Position numbers and translations under genes: made by a program. The notes beneath the pieces are model-generated. The model saw only the letters and a list, made by a program, of their open reading frames with translations, was not told the DNA's origin and ran no database searches. A DNA stretch of 42,463 bases. It comes from Dehalococcoidia bacterium. Its GTDB lineage: Bacteria; Chloroflexota; Dehalococcoidia; UBA2979. Each line of letters opens with the position of its first letter. The stretch's first letter is position 1. The stretch lies in contig JAPYRK010000015.1 of NCBI GenBank assembly GCA_029941115.1, positions 1 to 42,463 of the forward strand. Reading direction: 5' to 3'. Positions 35,290-42,463 of this stretch are shown here, piece after piece.

Positions 35290-35760
35290 TCAGGTCATCA
35301 GGAGAGACAGATTGCTGCCAATAATTTTTTGGATTTGGTCTGCTTTTTCAAACGGATTCGATTCCAGGTTATATTTGAGGACGTGACCTATTGATTCTGG
35401 ATTACTGATCGTAGGACTTAATCGATCTAAAAAAATAATGTGTACTGGAGCAACATTTGATTTCAGGCATTCTGTTTTATAAATCTCAATCGACATATCA
35501 TCGAGATCGTCAACGATAATTACTCCGTATCGCATATCAATTGCATTAGCTGCAATCGATATTGAATTCTTGATGCGGAGAATCTTTTGCTCAATCGCGG
35601 ACGCATTAACATCATTTATTTCTTGAAGTCCTGCTTGAATAAAGTGGTTCATATCGGTTACACGAAGTAGTAGCATCTTATCGAAGCGCTCACATAATGC
35701 ATTTGCAACCTCAGAAATGTCGGAATCAGCACTTCCTGACAAAAGTAAGACTTGCTGCAT
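35290..35760 (-). CDS. Unrecognised protein with P-loop kinase-like fold and degenerate Walker A
   Basis: 156 aa. I do not recognise the family. The N-terminus MQQVLLLSGSADSDISEVAN and the following LCERFDKMLLLRVTDMNHFI follow the beta-loop-alpha-beta pattern of small-molecule kinases. However, the GxxxxGKS/T is replaced by SGSADSDIS, with no Lys. YGVIIVDDLDDMSIEIYK resembles a Walker B strand, and VHIIFLDRLSPTI the next strand. It may be a non-ATP-binding relative. The start is 17 nt after the nadC stop, so it is probably the last gene of the nad operon. Confidence 0.6.
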   Translation of the reverse strand: MQQVLLLSGSADSDISEVANALCERFDKMLLLRVTDMNHFIQAGLQEINDVNASAIEQKILRIKNSISIAANAIDMRYGVIIVDDLDDMSIEIYKTECLKSNVAPVHIIFLDRLSPTISNPESIGHVLKYNLESNPFEKADQIQKIIGSNLSLLMT

Positions 35761-35777
35761 GGTATATCTTTCAGTAG

Positions 35778-36665
35778 TTAGTTTATTGAAATATCTAGTG
35801 CGATATCTATAGCAGGTGCTGAGTGTGTCAAGGCTCCGACAGAGATTAGGTCGACTCCTGCAGCTGCTACTGCCTCAATTGTAGCGTTAGTAATTCCACC
35901 GGATGCCTCAAACATCACATGCTCTGTTTGTTGCAATTCACGGGCACGTCGAACAATTTTTTTCATTGTGTCAGGGGTCATATTATCGAGCATTACAATA
36001 TCTGCGCCCGCGAGTGCAGCTTCGTGCGCAAGCTCGGGCGTGTCCGCTTCAATTTCTATTCGTAGAGTATGCGGAATTTGCTTTCGAACATCAGATATTA
36101 AGTGGATTATTCCAATTCCCCGTTTTTGCGCGGCTGCAATATGATTGTCTTTGATTAAAACGCCGTCTTGTAAATTATCGCGATGGTTTGAGCCACCACC
36201 ACATCGCACGGCGTATCTTTCAAGCGATCTTAGCCCTGGTGTTGTTTTACGGGTATCTACAATTCCCACATTGGGATATTGTTCAAGCAGTGACACCATT
36301 TCTGTCGTGAGTGTCGCTATGCCTGATAGCTGCTGTAATAGATTTAGTGCTACGCGCTCTGCTGATAAAATTGCCTGTAATTTCCCGCTGACTATAGCTA
36401 TAGTCCCGCCACTTTCGACTTGAGTCCCATCGGGTAAGACTTCTGACATACTAGTGCTGGGATCCAGGTATGTAAAAGCTGTCTCAGCTGCCGTGATGCC
36501 TGCTAGAGTGCCGCTCTGTTTGAATCTAAGTACACCCGTCCCAATTTGTTCTCTTAGGACAGTGGATTGGGTAGTGATGTCGTATTCGCTCCTGTCTTCA
36601 AGTAATGCCGATTGAACCACCTGTTGCCATACGTGGAGTGATGGTTCTTTGAGATTTGGCATCAT
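35778..36665 (-). CDS. nadC: Nicotinate-nucleotide diphosphorylase (quinolinate phosphoribosyltransferase)
   Basis: 295 aa from the ATG at 36665 (GGGGAAG 6 nt upstream); a TTG at 36680 also opens the frame. RVALNLLQQLSGIAT, VDTRKTTPGLRSLERYAVRCGGGSNHR and LIKDNHI are QPRTase motifs. IEIEADTPELA, MLDNMTP and EASGGI line the active-site barrel. It turns quinolinate and PRPP into nicotinate mononucleotide. It follows nadA and nadB in one operon. Confidence 0.97.
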   Translation of the reverse strand: MMPNLKEPSLHVWQQVVQSALLEDRSEYDITTQSTVLREQIGTGVLRFKQSGTLAGITAAETAFTYLDPSTSMSEVLPDGTQVESGGTIAIVSGKLQAILSAERVALNLLQQLSGIATLTTEMVSLLEQYPNVGIVDTRKTTPGLRSLERYAVRCGGGSNHRDNLQDGVLIKDNHIAAAQKRGIGIIHLISDVRKQIPHTLRIEIEADTPELAHEAALAGADIVMLDNMTPDTMKKIVRRARELQQTEHVMFEASGGITNATIEAVAAAGVDLISVGALTHSAPAIDIALDISIN

Positions 36666-36683
36666 AAATTTCTTCCCCAATAT

Positions 36684-38273
36684 TCATGCTATCTGATAAT
36701 GGATATGCGTTTTCCACTTGTCATCACTGGTAGCAAAGTCTTCTCTGAAATGAGAACCTCGTGACTCTGTACGTCTTAAGGCTGCATCAATCATTAATCG
36801 ACTAACCGTAAGAAGTGATTGAGTTTCGTAGTCACTAATTTCAACTGTGTTTGACCCGTTTCTTGCAAGTTGTTCAAGTTTAAGTCTGGTAAATTCTAAA
36901 CCGTCTCTCCGTCGAATAACACCCGCATGTGCCCACATTATATTTTGGATCTCTTTTTTTATTTCTGATGCAGTCAAAATAGTTTCAGCTTGGTTCGAAC
37001 TAATGAACGGAATCGAGTACGGAGTTTGAACAGGATCGGTACCAATCTCTGTGGTTTTCGGACTAATAATTTGATCTATGGCTCGGTGAGAAAAAATAAC
37101 GGTTTCGAGCAGAGAATTACTTGCTAGTCGATTGGCTCCGTGCACACCGGTACAAGCTGTTTCTCCGATTGCGAAGAGACCCGGCACAGACGTTTCTCCG
37201 TAGGTATTAGTAACAAGCCCTCCCATCAGATAATGAGCGGCTGGCGAGACGGGAATAAGGTCCTTGGAAATATCTATTCCAGCGGTCTTACACACCGAAC
37301 TGATTTGAGGAAAGCGTGCAAAAAGCCATTCTTTTGACTTTTCAGTAGTTTTTGTTGTGATGTCTAGCCATACGTGATCCTTGTCCGTATTTATCGATTC
37401 CTCGACAATAGCCCGCGCTACTATGTCGCGGGGCGCAAGTTCAAGTAACTTGTCATAGCGGCTCATAAATCGTTCACCCAGATTATTAAGAAGCTGAGCT
37501 CCGTCACCGCGCAAAGCCTCCGAAATCAGAAAAACTGGTCGGTCCGGAAGTACCAGGGCAGTCGGATGAAACTGAACAAACTCCATGTCAGTGACCACCG
37601 CGCCAGCGTTATAGCCAAGGGCTACACCATCACCCGTCGAAACTTGTGGATTGGTGGTCACTTTGTAGATTTGACCTGCTCCACCAGTTGCCAGCATTAC
37701 GTGGCGCGAATAGATAGATTCGGTGATACCCGTGAGAGTGTTGTGACTCTCTATTCCGACGGCGAGTTTGTTACCGGTACTATCAGGTTCTAGGAGTATT
37801 TTCTTGGGAATCGTATTCTCACGAATCTCTAATTTCTCCTGAGCTAGGCGGGACAGTGAGGTTTCTATTTCAAGCCCCGTACCGTCTCCTCTTGCGTGTA
37901 AGATTCGCGGTTGAGAATGTGCTCCTTCATGACCAAGATTGACCTGTCCATCGATAGAGTCAAATTGCACTCCAAACCGAGCTAAATCAGCGATTCTTGA
38001 AGCGGCTTCTGAACAGAGTATTCTTGCTGCTGCTTCGTCGACCAGACCCGCGCCAGCTTTGAGCGTGTCATCGAGATGTTTTTCAGGGCTATCACCTACT
38101 CCTACTGCCGCGGCAATGCCTCCCTGTGCATACCGCGTGGATGCTTCTTCTATACTTGATTTAGTAACCAGCAAGACGCTGAGGCCTACTTCTCTAGCTT
38201 TTATAGCGGCATAGAGGCCTGCAATACCTGATCCAACAATTATTAAGTCGTAGTCAGGGGGAGCGTTAGACAT
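36684..38273 (-). CDS. nadB: L-aspartate oxidase
   Basis: 529 aa. FAD-binding DLIIVGSGIAGLYAA at the N-terminus, TRYAQGGIAAAVG near residue 46, ATGGAGQIYKVTTNP, QFHPTA, and the capping-domain motif HGANRLASNSLLE near residue 385. It oxidises aspartate to iminoaspartate, the substrate for NadA. The length is normal. It lies between nadA and nadC with gaps of 38 and 18 bp. Confidence 0.97.
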   Translation of the reverse strand: MSNAPPDYDLIIVGSGIAGLYAAIKAREVGLSVLLVTKSSIEEASTRYAQGGIAAAVGVGDSPEKHLDDTLKAGAGLVDEAAARILCSEAASRIADLARFGVQFDSIDGQVNLGHEGAHSQPRILHARGDGTGLEIETSLSRLAQEKLEIRENTIPKKILLEPDSTGNKLAVGIESHNTLTGITESIYSRHVMLATGGAGQIYKVTTNPQVSTGDGVALGYNAGAVVTDMEFVQFHPTALVLPDRPVFLISEALRGDGAQLLNNLGERFMSRYDKLLELAPRDIVARAIVEESINTDKDHVWLDITTKTTEKSKEWLFARFPQISSVCKTAGIDISKDLIPVSPAAHYLMGGLVTNTYGETSVPGLFAIGETACTGVHGANRLASNSLLETVIFSHRAIDQIISPKTTEIGTDPVQTPYSIPFISSNQAETILTASEIKKEIQNIMWAHAGVIRRRDGLEFTRLKLEQLARNGSNTVEISDYETQSLLTVSRLMIDAALRRTESRGSHFREDFATSDDKWKTHIHYQIA

Positions 38274-38311
38274 AAGGGTCGTTCTCTCCAGAGCAATTGT
38301 TTGATTTGTAT

Positions 38312-39520
38312 TTAGCGCAGTTCCAGCATGCGATTCAGTGCAGTTCGTGCGTGAGTTCTTACATCGGAATTAACACTGATTTGGTTATGAATATTTCCTT
38401 TTGTGAGCTCTTCCATTACCCAGGCTAGGTACGCAGGGTGCACTCGATACATAGTTGAGCAAGGACACACAACAGGATCGAGACAGAAAATATTCTTATC
38501 TGGATTTTCTTTGGCAAGTCGAGCGACCAAATTGATTTCTGTTCCGATACCGATTGTGGAGCCCGGTGCGGCATTTGCAACATATTCAGCTATAAATGCG
38601 GTAGAACCATTTGCATCAGCACTTTGCACTACGTCATGACGACATTCGGGATGGACAACAATTTGTGCGTCTTCATACTTGTCACGCGCATCACTAATTT
38701 GTTGCGGGGTGAAACGTTGATGAACTGAACAATGGCCCTGCCAAAGAATTATTTTCGAATTTTCCAGCGCACTTGGAACAACATCTCCAAGAGAACCTGG
38801 TGGTAGACGCCAATTCCATAGAACCATCTCATCCAGCGGTATATTCATCGAATGTCCGGTGTTTCTACCGAGGTGTTGGTCGGGAAAAAAGAACACTCGC
38901 TTGCCTTGTTGAAACGCCCAGGTGAGTACTTGTGTCGCATTGGAGGACGTACAAACAACTCCACCATGTTCTCCACAAAAAGCTTTCAGGCTTGCTGCCG
39001 AATTCATATATGTAACAGGAATGATGTCATCAGTAGATCCATAAAATGCTTCTAATTCTGACCAAGCGTTTTTGACATCTGCTTCCCTCGCCATATCTGC
39101 CATAGAACATCCGGCTTCCATGTTAGGTAGAACCACATGTTGGGAGTCAGTCGATAAAATATCGGCAGCTTCTGCCATGAAGTGAACACCACAGAACAGA
39201 ATATATTTAGCTTCGTCATTCCTTGCAGCGTACTCCGCCAATGCAAATGAGTCTCCACGCTCGTCGGCGAACTGGATAATATCTTCCCGTTGATAATGAT
39301 GGCCGAGAACTATTGCCTCAGAGCCTAACTCTTGTCTAGCGTCAGAAATTCTTTTGACCAGCGCCTCGGCATCGAGCGACCAGTATTCTTCGGGGATAGT
39401 AGTCTGCCACGATCCAAACGATGATTCTGACGCTAGGGGAAGAGTATCAATTCCTGTGTCAGTCTCACATTGTAGTTGTGACATTTCAAAATAGGGGTTT
39501 GGTTTCGTGACGATCGACAT
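38312..39520 (-). CDS. nadA: Quinolinate synthase
   Basis: 402 aa from the ATG at 39520 (AGTAGGA 5 nt upstream). An earlier in-frame start at 39559 would begin inside the palindromic operator and is unlikely. VLGHHYQREDIIQFADERGDS is a NadA core motif. The three [4Fe-4S] Cys are in FCGVHFMAEAADIL, VVCTSSNAT and DPVVCPCSTMY. It is longer than the 300-aa E. coli-like type because of an N-terminal segment and inserts, as in the Bacillus/cyanobacterial type. First gene of nadABC. Confidence 0.97.
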   Translation of the reverse strand: MSIVTKPNPYFEMSQLQCETDTGIDTLPLASESSFGSWQTTIPEEYWSLDAEALVKRISDARQELGSEAIVLGHHYQREDIIQFADERGDSFALAEYAARNDEAKYILFCGVHFMAEAADILSTDSQHVVLPNMEAGCSMADMAREADVKNAWSELEAFYGSTDDIIPVTYMNSAASLKAFCGEHGGVVCTSSNATQVLTWAFQQGKRVFFFPDQHLGRNTGHSMNIPLDEMVLWNWRLPPGSLGDVVPSALENSKIILWQGHCSVHQRFTPQQISDARDKYEDAQIVVHPECRHDVVQSADANGSTAFIAEYVANAAPGSTIGIGTEINLVARLAKENPDKNIFCLDPVVCPCSTMYRVHPAYLAWVMEELTKGNIHNQISVNSDVRTHARTALNRMLELR

Positions 39521-39540
39521 TTTTATCCTACTTTTGCCCT

Positions 39541-39563
39541 GTTTGTGTACATTGTACACAAAC
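39541..39563 (-). promoter_or_regulatory. Perfect palindromic operator candidate for nadABC
   Basis: GTTTGTGTAC (39541-39550) and GTACACAAAC (39554-39563) form a 10-bp perfect inverted repeat with a 3-nt centre. It lies just downstream of the predicted transcription start and 21 bp before the nadA ATG. This is where a repressor of NAD synthesis (NiaR-, NrtR- or another type) would be expected. I cannot assign the regulator. Confidence 0.7.
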
Positions 39564-39576
39564 TAACCTGGCTAGT

Positions 39577-39605
39577 AGGTTAAAACTCGGAGCTCACGAT
39601 GTCAA
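39577..39605 (-). promoter_or_regulatory. Predicted sigma-70-type promoter of nadABC
   Basis: On the minus strand, TTGACA (39605-39600) is separated by an optimal 17 bp from TAACCT (39582-39577). The start of transcription would be near 39570, directly next to the palindrome. Confidence 0.6.
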
Positions 39606-39612
39606 GACGTGA

Positions 39613-40674
39613 CTAGACTCTCAATGGTGCAACCTCAGCAATTTCAGCCATGAATTCTAATGCTTCTTCTTCTCGAGTATTGATAGTGAGTCCGGTGATT
39701 CCCGAGTCCGCCCAAGTCATATATCGTTCTTTTATTCTCGCTTTTGATCCTATAAGTGAACTCTCATCACAATACTCGTCTGGTATCTCTTCGAGAGCCT
39801 CAGCCTTACGCCCAGCCAAGTACAGCTCTTGAATTCGCTCGGCTGTTTCGCCGTAGCCGCGGGCGATCATTTGCTGTTTGTGGAAATTCATGTTTTTGTG
39901 GCCCATACCTCCAACGTAGAGAGCAATTGATGGTTTCATTGCTCTAAAGGCCGATCGAACATCTTCAGTAATATTTACGGAGACGCTGGGCTGAAACTCG
40001 AAATTGTCCCATGATTTATTTTTACTACCATCTTTGTTCGCTCTACTAAACCCTTCTTCAATTTGGGTTTTGTATTCATCCATTCGATTAGGCACAAAAC
40101 CAAGTGGGAGTACGCCATCACAAATTTGGCCAGCCATACGCAGGTTATCTGGCCCGCCTACGCCAAGCCATATGGGCATGTCGGGATTTGTATGTAAAAT
40201 TGACTTTAGGGGCTTACCTATGCCAAGTGCACCTTCTCCCGTATACGGTAAGGAGATTTCTACTCCGTCGTGCTGAACGGGTTCCTCTCGGAGAGAAACT
40301 TTTCGCATAATACTTACGTAATCCTTGAGCATATAGTATGGCTTGCCCCATGGTCTTCCGTACCAGCCCTCAACTATCTGTGGACCTGAGACTCCGAGAC
40401 CAGCAATTGCCCGTCCGCCACCGGCCAGAGCGTCTACTGTTTGCATTTGCATAGCAGCCATAGCAGCGGTACGACCGGCTACCTGAATAATTCCAGTGCC
40501 GAGTCGAATATGGTCAGTATGTGCCGCTATATACGCAAGGGGTGTGATTGCATCTGAACCGTAAGCTTCAGCGGTCCAAACTGAGTCATAACCCAGATTT
40601 TCAGCTTTCTTTATGAAATCAATTGGGATGGTAAGATTCGGCCCGGAATAGCCTATTGAGACACCTAATCGCAT
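39613..40674 (-). CDS. LLM-class (luciferase-like) F420/flavin-dependent oxidoreductase
   Basis: 353 aa from the ATG at 40674, with AAGGAG 7 nt upstream; an ATG 12 codons earlier is less likely. MRLGVSIGYSG starts the barrel, then GYDSVWTAEAYGSDAITPLAYIA and IRLGTGIIQVAGRTAAM. Further on are GRAIAGLGVSGPQIVEGWYG and PIWLGVGGPDNLRMAGQICDG. This pattern fits F420-dependent LLM proteins common in Actinobacteria and Chloroflexota, better than FMNH2 monooxygenases. The substrate is unknown. It lies upstream of the nad operon but has its own ribosome binding site, and nadA has its own promoter. Confidence 0.92.
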   Translation of the reverse strand: MRLGVSIGYSGPNLTIPIDFIKKAENLGYDSVWTAEAYGSDAITPLAYIAAHTDHIRLGTGIIQVAGRTAAMAAMQMQTVDALAGGGRAIAGLGVSGPQIVEGWYGRPWGKPYYMLKDYVSIMRKVSLREEPVQHDGVEISLPYTGEGALGIGKPLKSILHTNPDMPIWLGVGGPDNLRMAGQICDGVLPLGFVPNRMDEYKTQIEEGFSRANKDGSKNKSWDNFEFQPSVSVNITEDVRSAFRAMKPSIALYVGGMGHKNMNFHKQQMIARGYGETAERIQELYLAGRKAEALEEIPDEYCDESSLIGSKARIKERYMTWADSGITGLTINTREEEALEFMAEIAEVAPLRV

Positions 40675-40771
40675 ATTCTTACTCCTTCTGTATTGGTTCT
40701 TATATTTCATGTCAGAGCTTTATGGCTTTTGTCTGAACCATTATGATAGCCGAGCTGGTGGGTTTTGGAGC

Positions 40772-41110
40772 TTATTTCTCAAGCTCATATGTGATGACCT
40801 GAGCACACAAATTACTTGATTTATCATTCCTATCTATTAGTAGATGGAGGCCAGAGCCTTGGGCTATTTTTCCTAGCCATGCTAGTAGCGAGTTATTTTC
40901 TTTTAATTCTTTCGCATACAGCTCTCTAAATTTGTCAGGCTTAATTTCTTGATTATTAAGCGCGTCGGTAAGACCTGCTGAAGCAGCTATATCCGGATCC
41001 CACTGATCGACCTCTTTTTTTGCGATGGCTCCAGGCCAACGTCGGGCTATCAAAACACGTAACAAGCTTGATTGACTTGGAGCTTGTATTTCTGAAACTT
41101 CTACAGTCAC
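40772..41110 (-). CDS. DUF488 (YeaO-like) family protein
   Basis: 112 aa from a GTG at 41110, with AGGGGAC upstream. LLRVLIARRWPGAIAKKEVDQWDPDIAASAGL matches the DUF488 form RVLVDRLWPRG...D.W...LAPS. FRELYAKELKEN and LHLLIDRNDKSSNLCAQVI follow the family pattern for the last strand and helix. The first Asp of the family motif (VDR) is Ala here. The function of DUF488 is not established. It lies between the LLM gene and the small membrane ORF. Confidence 0.75.
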   Translation of the reverse strand: MTVEVSEIQAPSQSSLLRVLIARRWPGAIAKKEVDQWDPDIAASAGLTDALNNQEIKPDKFRELYAKELKENNSLLAWLGKIAQGSGLHLLIDRNDKSSNLCAQVITYELEK

Positions 41111-41176
41111 CCTGTGCGTCCCCTAAATTCACTAACAATTATAAGTATCACTCTAATTGTAGGATTAATACATGAC

Positions 41177-41479
41177 TTAGAGATGGGAATTATGTTCTTT
41201 ATTAAATTTTGTGTGGTGGAGAGCTAAACTATTTAGAAGCAATGAGGATGGCCGATTCAACACCACAGAATTCACATCTCTTGCATCTGATCTCACTATT
41301 AGGCGGGAGTTCAGATTTGGTATCTTGGATAGCCTTGAATCCTTCCATTGTACGATCAAGAACATATTAGAGACCAGTACAAATCCAATTAATAGAACAA
41401 TAATCCAGGCAGATTCGGTTGTATTTGTTTCAACGACCCCCGTCGCTGCTTCATATATTTCAGTAGCGTATGTATACAT
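41177..41479 (-). CDS. Small single-pass membrane ORF, probably frame-disrupted
   Basis: 100 aa as it stands. The start has a good ribosome site (AAGGAAAG, 8 nt before the ATG). Residues 1-23 are a short extracytoplasmic segment, and SAWIIVLLIGFVLVSNMFLI (about 23-43) is a transmembrane helix. After VQWK the sequence becomes low-quality (DSRLSKIPNLNSRL and so on). In the -1 frame the same DNA encodes a convincing zinc-ribbon end, so the natural product may be about 80 aa: membrane anchor plus CxxCxxC tail. I do not recognise the family. The promoter upstream carries tandem repeats. Confidence 0.5.
   Translation of the reverse strand: MYTYATEIYEAATGVVETNTTESAWIIVLLIGFVLVSNMFLIVQWKDSRLSKIPNLNSRLIVRSDARDVNSVVLNRPSSLLLNSLALHHTKFNKEHNSHL
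41229..41348 (-). CDS. Hidden -1-frame ORF encoding a CxxCxxC zinc-ribbon-like segment
   Basis: From ATG 41348 to TAG 41229 the frame encodes 39 residues, including KAIQDTKSELPPNSEIRCKR followed by CEFCGVESAILIASK. The Cys pattern (CKRCEFC) and the sharp end after a beta-strand look like a real small zinc ribbon. The upstream stop in this frame is at 41367-41369, so the join to the membrane segment must fall between there and about 41330. No ribosome binding site precedes the ATG, so a separate gene is less likely than a frameshifted continuation of the membrane ORF. Confidence 0.4.
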   Translation of the reverse strand: MEGFKAIQDTKSELPPNSEIRCKRCEFCGVESAILIASK

Positions 41480-41510
41480 TGGTTAGCTTTCCTTGCCTAG
41501 TATAAAGAGG

Positions 41511-41562
41511 ACATTTGTTCTATTATATGAGAATAATAGTACATTTGTTCTAATTCTGTCAA
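41511..41562 (-). promoter_or_regulatory. Promoter with two direct-repeat operator-like sites for the small membrane ORF
   Basis: On the minus strand, TTGACA (41562-41557) and TATTAT (41538-41533) are 18 bp apart. TAGAACAAATGT occurs twice, at 41552-41541 (in the spacer) and 41522-41511 (just downstream of the -10), 30 bp apart. Each copy resembles the Gram-positive SOS box GAAC-N4-GTTC at 7 of 8 positions (GAACAAATGTAC and GAACAAATGTCC). Confidence 0.55.
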
Positions 41563-41618
41563 ATAGAAAAACTTGGTAGGTTATGAGAAGGTCACGATAA
41601 ACCTGAAGTGGAATAAGA

Positions 41619-42463
41619 CTATAGCTCTTTGACTACCATTCCGTTTGGTGACCAACGCCATGTTCGAAACCTAACGTTCTTAATACTTGCTGCTCGAGCA
41701 TAATCCTTGGCTTGTGCAAGTAGCCCAGCAGGGACATATATGTATAAGGGGCAGTCCTGGTTTTGGTATAAGGCCCAGACGTAGTCAGCCTGATCACGTG
41801 TAACAGTTTCGCGGGATTCAATTTGGGCAATTGCGACAGGATAATTGCCAGGTTGCATGACTGTGACTATATCAGGGAATACTTTCTCTCCAGTGCCGCG
41901 AGGTTCGATCCCAAACGCTGGATCAGGGAAGTTAATGTAGGATTGCAAGTCTGGATCGTCGTCACTAGGGAAATTAAAGCGATCTTTTGCGATTGCATGC
42001 ACTATCTCCGCAAGGTTATACTTTCGCGATTCTTCGCTTCTTCGCCACTCAGTTCTCTTTTGTCTCCAATAGTTAAATTTACGATCGGTTTTCGCTACGA
42101 AGTCTCCAAGTTGTCTTCCTTGCAATACCACAAAGAGAAGTAGAAATAGGGCTGCTAGTGGAAGGAGAGCGACGACAGTGAGCCCTACTCCCTGTTCATT
42201 TTCGATTCTGAGTAAGTTGAATATCGGTTCTGCCCATGTAATATGGATAAGGGTGGGTCCTGGCTTTACTAGCATTAGAAATACGGAGCCGACAAATAAA
42301 CCCAGCATGATTACAGATGCTGGGGAGAGCTGTGCTGGGCGAGCAGCTGGAACACCTGTCAGCGTAGCGTCTTGAATTGTTCGTCCAACAATCACAACTT
42401 CCGGTTCGGCAGTAGCGTCTGGCTCAGCGGCAACTTCTTCTTCAGTGGCGGTTTCAGTTGTAG
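41619..42463 (-). CDS. Membrane protein with PD-(D/E)XK-like C-terminal domain, N-terminus beyond window
   Basis: Partial. The frame is open to the window end, and the visible upstream codons encode an Ala/Glu/Pro/Thr-rich segment, so the start is outside. A GTG at 42395 is not a convincing start. Two transmembrane helices follow (SPASVIMLGLFVGSVFLMLV and GLTVVALLPLAALFLLLFVV). A basic linker comes next, then a soluble domain with FPDIVTVMQPGN, VAIAQIESRETVTRDQADYV and CPLYIYVPAGLLAQAK. The strand pattern and the D...E spacing recall PD-(D/E)XK-type folds with a YVP motif, but the central motif lacks the usual ExK. A role in nuclease activity is therefore doubtful. Confidence 0.6.
   Translation of the reverse strand, partial: TTETATEEEVAAEPDATAEPEVVIVGRTIQDATLTGVPAARPAQLSPASVIMLGLFVGSVFLMLVKPGPTLIHITWAEPIFNLLRIENEQGVGLTVVALLPLAALFLLLFVVLQGRQLGDFVAKTDRKFNYWRQKRTEWRRSEESRKYNLAEIVHAIAKDRFNFPSDDDPDLQSYINFPDPAFGIEPRGTGEKVFPDIVTVMQPGNYPVAIAQIESRETVTRDQADYVWALYQNQDCPLYIYVPAGLLAQAKDYARAASIKNVRFRTWRWSPNGMVVKEL

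Noticed and set aside
41211-41486. 91-codon plus-strand ORF opposite the small membrane ORF
   Set aside because: No ribosome binding site; the minus strand has a promoter, a ribosome site and a transmembrane helix.

Overview
The window is a densely packed bacterial chromosome segment: genes on both strands, gaps mostly under 200 bp, several 1-4 nt overlaps, and moderate to low GC. I saw no rRNA, tRNA, CRISPR array or insertion sequence. The best guess for the source is a free-living, probably marine Chloroflexota of the SAR202/Dehalococcoidia type. This is inference from gene content (F420-type luciferase-like oxidoreductase, phosphotriesterase- and amidohydrolase-type catabolic enzymes, thiolase-like plus DUF35 pair, short 168-aa EF-Ts, split transketolase, peptidoglycan-binding domain in an efflux adaptor), not from a marker-gene comparison.

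Layout. (1) 1-3546, plus: a MacB-type efflux/export operon, namely a 5'-truncated membrane-fusion protein with a 26-residue tandem coiled-coil repeat, an ATPase and an FtsX/MacB permease. (2) 3547-9191, plus: a nucleoside uptake operon (BMP/PnrA-type lipoprotein, double ATPase, two permeases) ending in a hypoxanthine phosphoribosyltransferase, so import and salvage are coupled. (3) 9212-11496, minus: metY-metA, O-acetylhomoserine methionine synthesis, behind a structured leader. (4) 11848-14344: a HisC-type aminotransferase, a gamma-carbonic anhydrase-like protein and two adjacent hotdog proteins. (5) 14544-18659, plus: an apparent catabolic cluster (thiolase-like protein, DUF35 OB-fold partner, metallophosphoesterase, PPOX flavoprotein, phosphotriesterase-like hydrolase, VOC protein), converging on typA/bipA. 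(6) 20699-24700, plus: amidohydrolase, glycosidase-like lipoprotein, split transketolase. (7) 24707-32989, minus: the rpsB-tsf-frr-uppS-cdsA-dxr-rseP-ispG block without pyrH, followed by a sugar isomerase-like gene. (8) 33200-35270, plus: FmdB zinc ribbon, dtd, coiled-coil HtrA-like protease. (9) 35290-39520, minus: nadA-nadB-nadC and a P-loop-like protein, with a strong promoter and a perfect palindromic operator candidate. (10) 39613-42463, minus: LLM flavin/F420 oxidoreductase, DUF488 protein, a small membrane ORF with a probable frame problem and a striking repeat-containing promoter, and a partial membrane protein with a nuclease-like C-terminal domain.

The signals most worth checking are: an in-frame TGA cutting off the conserved C-terminal Gly-rich end of the thiolase-like gene (15669); an ATT start codon for dxr (29308); a CxxCxxC zinc-ribbon reading frame hidden in the -1 frame of the small membrane ORF (41229-41348); two SOS-box-like sites placed at that gene's promoter (41511-41552); and the nad operator (39541-39563).
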